Source: Niabella sp. (GTDB taxonomy: Bacteria; Bacteroidota; Bacteroidia; Chitinophagales; Chitinophagaceae). Taken from it: DNA of 64,000 bases. The notes beneath the pieces were generated by a model. It searched no databases, was not told the origin of the DNA, and saw nothing but the letters and a program-made list of their open reading frames with translations. The stretch's first letter is position 1. Each line of letters begins with the position of its first letter. The translations under genes and the position numbers were made by a program. Below, piece after piece: positions 62,564 through 64,000 of the stretch. The DNA lies in assembly GCA_027493055.1 (NCBI GenBank), contig JAPUDO010000074.1, positions 115,813 to 179,812 on the forward strand, written 5' to 3'.

Positions 62564-63984
62564 GAAATACAGGAAAAGCCACAACGTTGGAGAGCAAGTT
62601 TCCATTACTGGCGGTGGAACACAACTGCATCATATCAAAGGATGCGGACATCACGGCTTGCTTTCGGGTACACCTGCCGGAGCTGTTCACGGTAGCATCA
62701 GCCGAGTACGATGCCATCCACTCGGCATGGCACAAGGCTATCAAGACCTTGCCCGATTATTCCATTGTCCACAAACAGGACTGGTATATCAAGGAAAGTT
62801 ATGCACCGGATATGGCACAGGAAGACCAGAGTTTTCTCGCAAAGTCCTATCAACAGCATTTTAACGAACGCCCGTTTTTAAATCACTACTGCTATCTGTT
62901 TCTGACCAAGACGACAAAAGAGCGGATGCGGATGCAGAGCAACTTTAGTTCGCTTTGCAAAGGTGTCCTTATCCCGAAAGAAATTAGGGATAAAGAAACC
63001 GTCCGCAGGTTTATGGAAGCGGTCGCACAGTTTGAGCGCATTATCAATGACAGTGGTTTTGTGAAACTGGAACGCTTGACCGAGGATGACATCATCGGAA
63101 CAGGCGACAGACAGGGATTGCTCGAACAGTACCTTACCCTGTCGAGGGAAACCGGAACGCCCATGCAGGATATAGCTTTGGGCAGTGAGGATGTGCGTAT
63201 CGGAAACAAAAGGCTGTGCCTGCACACGCTGTCCGATACGGACGATTTGCCCAATACGGTATCGTCCAATTCGAGGTATGAAAAGCTGTCTACGGACAGG
63301 AGCGATTGCCTGCTATCCTTTGCCTCTCCGGTCGGTCTGCTCCTTAGCTGTAACCATATCTATAACCAGTACCTGTTTTTGGACAACAGCGATGAGAACC
63401 TGCGCAAGTTTGAAAAGTCTGCCCGTAACATGCACTCACTGGCGAGGTACAGCCGTGCCAATCAGATTAACAAAGAATGGATAGAAAGGTATCTGAACGA
63501 AGCGCACAGCTTCGGGCTGTCCTCTATCCGTGCGCATTTCAACGTGATGGCGTGGTCGGATGACCCGAACGAACTCAAACAGCTAAAGAACGACACGGGC
63601 AGTGCGCTCGCGTTGATGGAATGCAAGCCGAGGCATAATACGGTGGATGTTGCGACACTGTATTGGGCAGGCATGGCAGGCAATGCAGGTGACTTTCCGG
63701 CAGAGGAAAGTTTCTATACGTTTATCGAACCTGCGCTGTGTTTCTTCACCGAGGAAACCAATTACCAAAATTCGCCATCGCCTTTCGGTATCAAGATGGC
63801 AGACCGATTGACAGGAAAGCCCATCCATTTGGATATATCAGATTTGCCTATGAAGCGGGGCATTATCACAAATCGCAACCGCTTCGTGTTAGGCCCATCT
63901 GGGGGTTTGGGGGGGGCATGTAAAATATGTTACACCACACCACCCACACAACCAAGGGTGAAAAAATATACAACAAAAACATAA
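62560..63984 (+). CDS. traG: TraG, VirB4-like conjugation ATPase, cut or corrupted near the window end
   Basis: The first ~447 residues follow the Bacteroidota TraG/VirB4 ATPase of about 800-900 residues: LESKFPLLAVEHNCIISKDA, SFLAKSYQQHFNERPFLNHY, GTGDRQGLLEQYLTLSRETG, SFASPVGLLLSCNHIYNQYL, TFIEPALCFFTEETNYQNSP, KRGIITNRNRFVLGPSG. The Walker A should follow as SGKS after GPSG. Instead the sequence reads GPSGGLGGACKICYTTPP and soon stops at 63984. From about 63905 the DNA turns to G runs and A/C-rich sequence. The natural gene is therefore partial here, and the last ~25 codons should not be trusted. Confidence 0.85.
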   Translation: MRNTGKATTLESKFPLLAVEHNCIISKDADITACFRVHLPELFTVASAEYDAIHSAWHKAIKTLPDYSIVHKQDWYIKESYAPDMAQEDQSFLAKSYQQHFNERPFLNHYCYLFLTKTTKERMRMQSNFSSLCKGVLIPKEIRDKETVRRFMEAVAQFERIINDSGFVKLERLTEDDIIGTGDRQGLLEQYLTLSRETGTPMQDIALGSEDVRIGNKRLCLHTLSDTDDLPNTVSSNSRYEKLSTDRSDCLLSFASPVGLLLSCNHIYNQYLFLDNSDENLRKFEKSARNMHSLARYSRANQINKEWIERYLNEAHSFGLSSIRAHFNVMAWSDDPNELKQLKNDTGSALALMECKPRHNTVDVATLYWAGMAGNAGDFPAEESFYTFIEPALCFFTEETNYQNSPSPFGIKMADRLTGKPIHLDISDLPMKRGIITNRNRFVLGPSGGLGGACKICYTTPPTQPRVKKYTTKT

Positions 63985-64000
63985 TGAATTCTCTCTATTG

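Larger units (their letters stand above)
35340..64000. mobile_element. Integrative conjugative element (CTnDOT-like), left and middle part
   Basis: From here to the window end the genes are those of a Bacteroidota conjugative transposon: rteC, excisionase-like HTH, DUF3945, topB, mobC-mobB-mobA and traA to traG. The left boundary is uncertain by about 300 bp; the right end, the remaining tra genes (traH onward) and the integrase lie outside. Cargo occupies 40.9-51.9 kb and a TrlF gene splits the tra operon. Confidence 0.9.

Overview
The DNA looks like a Bacteroidota chromosome, most likely a Chitinophagaceae relative. The reasons are a GH92 mannosidase with an outer-membrane beta-barrel protein, a TAnnTTTG-type promoter box, an ISAon1-type insertion sequence, and a CTnDOT-family conjugative element with rteC, mobABC and traA-G genes. 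The assignment is inferred from gene content alone.

Layout. Positions 1-4.9 kb hold plus-strand housekeeping genes: an acetyltransferase, a pyridoxamine-oxidase-like stress protein, an AlbA/RecG-like regulator with an in-frame 12-bp repeat, an FAD oxidoreductase, and a KilA-N gene that appears to have been inserted into or beside the oxidoreductase 3' end. Positions 5.1-12.7 kb hold, on the minus strand, a large outer-membrane protein and the propionate (2-methylcitrate) operon prpB-prpC-prpD, separated by low-complexity spacers. Positions 12.9-30.6 kb are one long minus-strand operon of nine tightly spaced genes that I cannot match to a described system. In transcription order it encodes a patatin-like lipase, two membrane proteins, an FRG-domain protein, a papain-like hydrolase with an in-frame TGA, two giant proteins of about 2196 and 1617 residues, a DUF5675 (L,D-transpeptidase-like) protein and a small anchored protein. 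Positions 31.2-33.5 kb encode a GH92 alpha-mannosidase. Positions 33.6-35.25 kb hold a decayed transposase fragment and a two-ORF insertion sequence.

From about 35.3 kb to the end is an integrative conjugative element (ICE). The left part carries rteC, an HTH protein, a DUF3945 protein and topB. A cargo zone follows (40.9-51.9 kb): acetyltransferase and Crp genes, a second rteC, a flavodoxin-fold oxidoreductase with HxlR, DUF1348 with TetR, a third rteC, and a LysR-linked operon of aldo/keto reductase, DoxX, SDR, two Tat-exported PuuE-type deacetylases and a Dabb protein. Then come mobC-mobB-mobA (minus) and traA-traB-traC-traD (plus), a TrlF defence-type ATPase in reverse orientation, and traE-traF-traG. 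Direct repeats copied from the 3' ends of rteC and mobC flank two cargo modules and record how they were added. No integrase is in the window; the right end of the element lies outside it.

The last ~100 bases turn into G runs and A/C-rich sequence and destroy the TraG Walker A motif, so they may be a low-quality sequence end. The most promising undescribed item is the 12.9-30.6 kb operon: three putative hydrolases (lipase, papain-like, transpeptidase-like), an FRG domain, membrane proteins and two giant proteins of unknown function.
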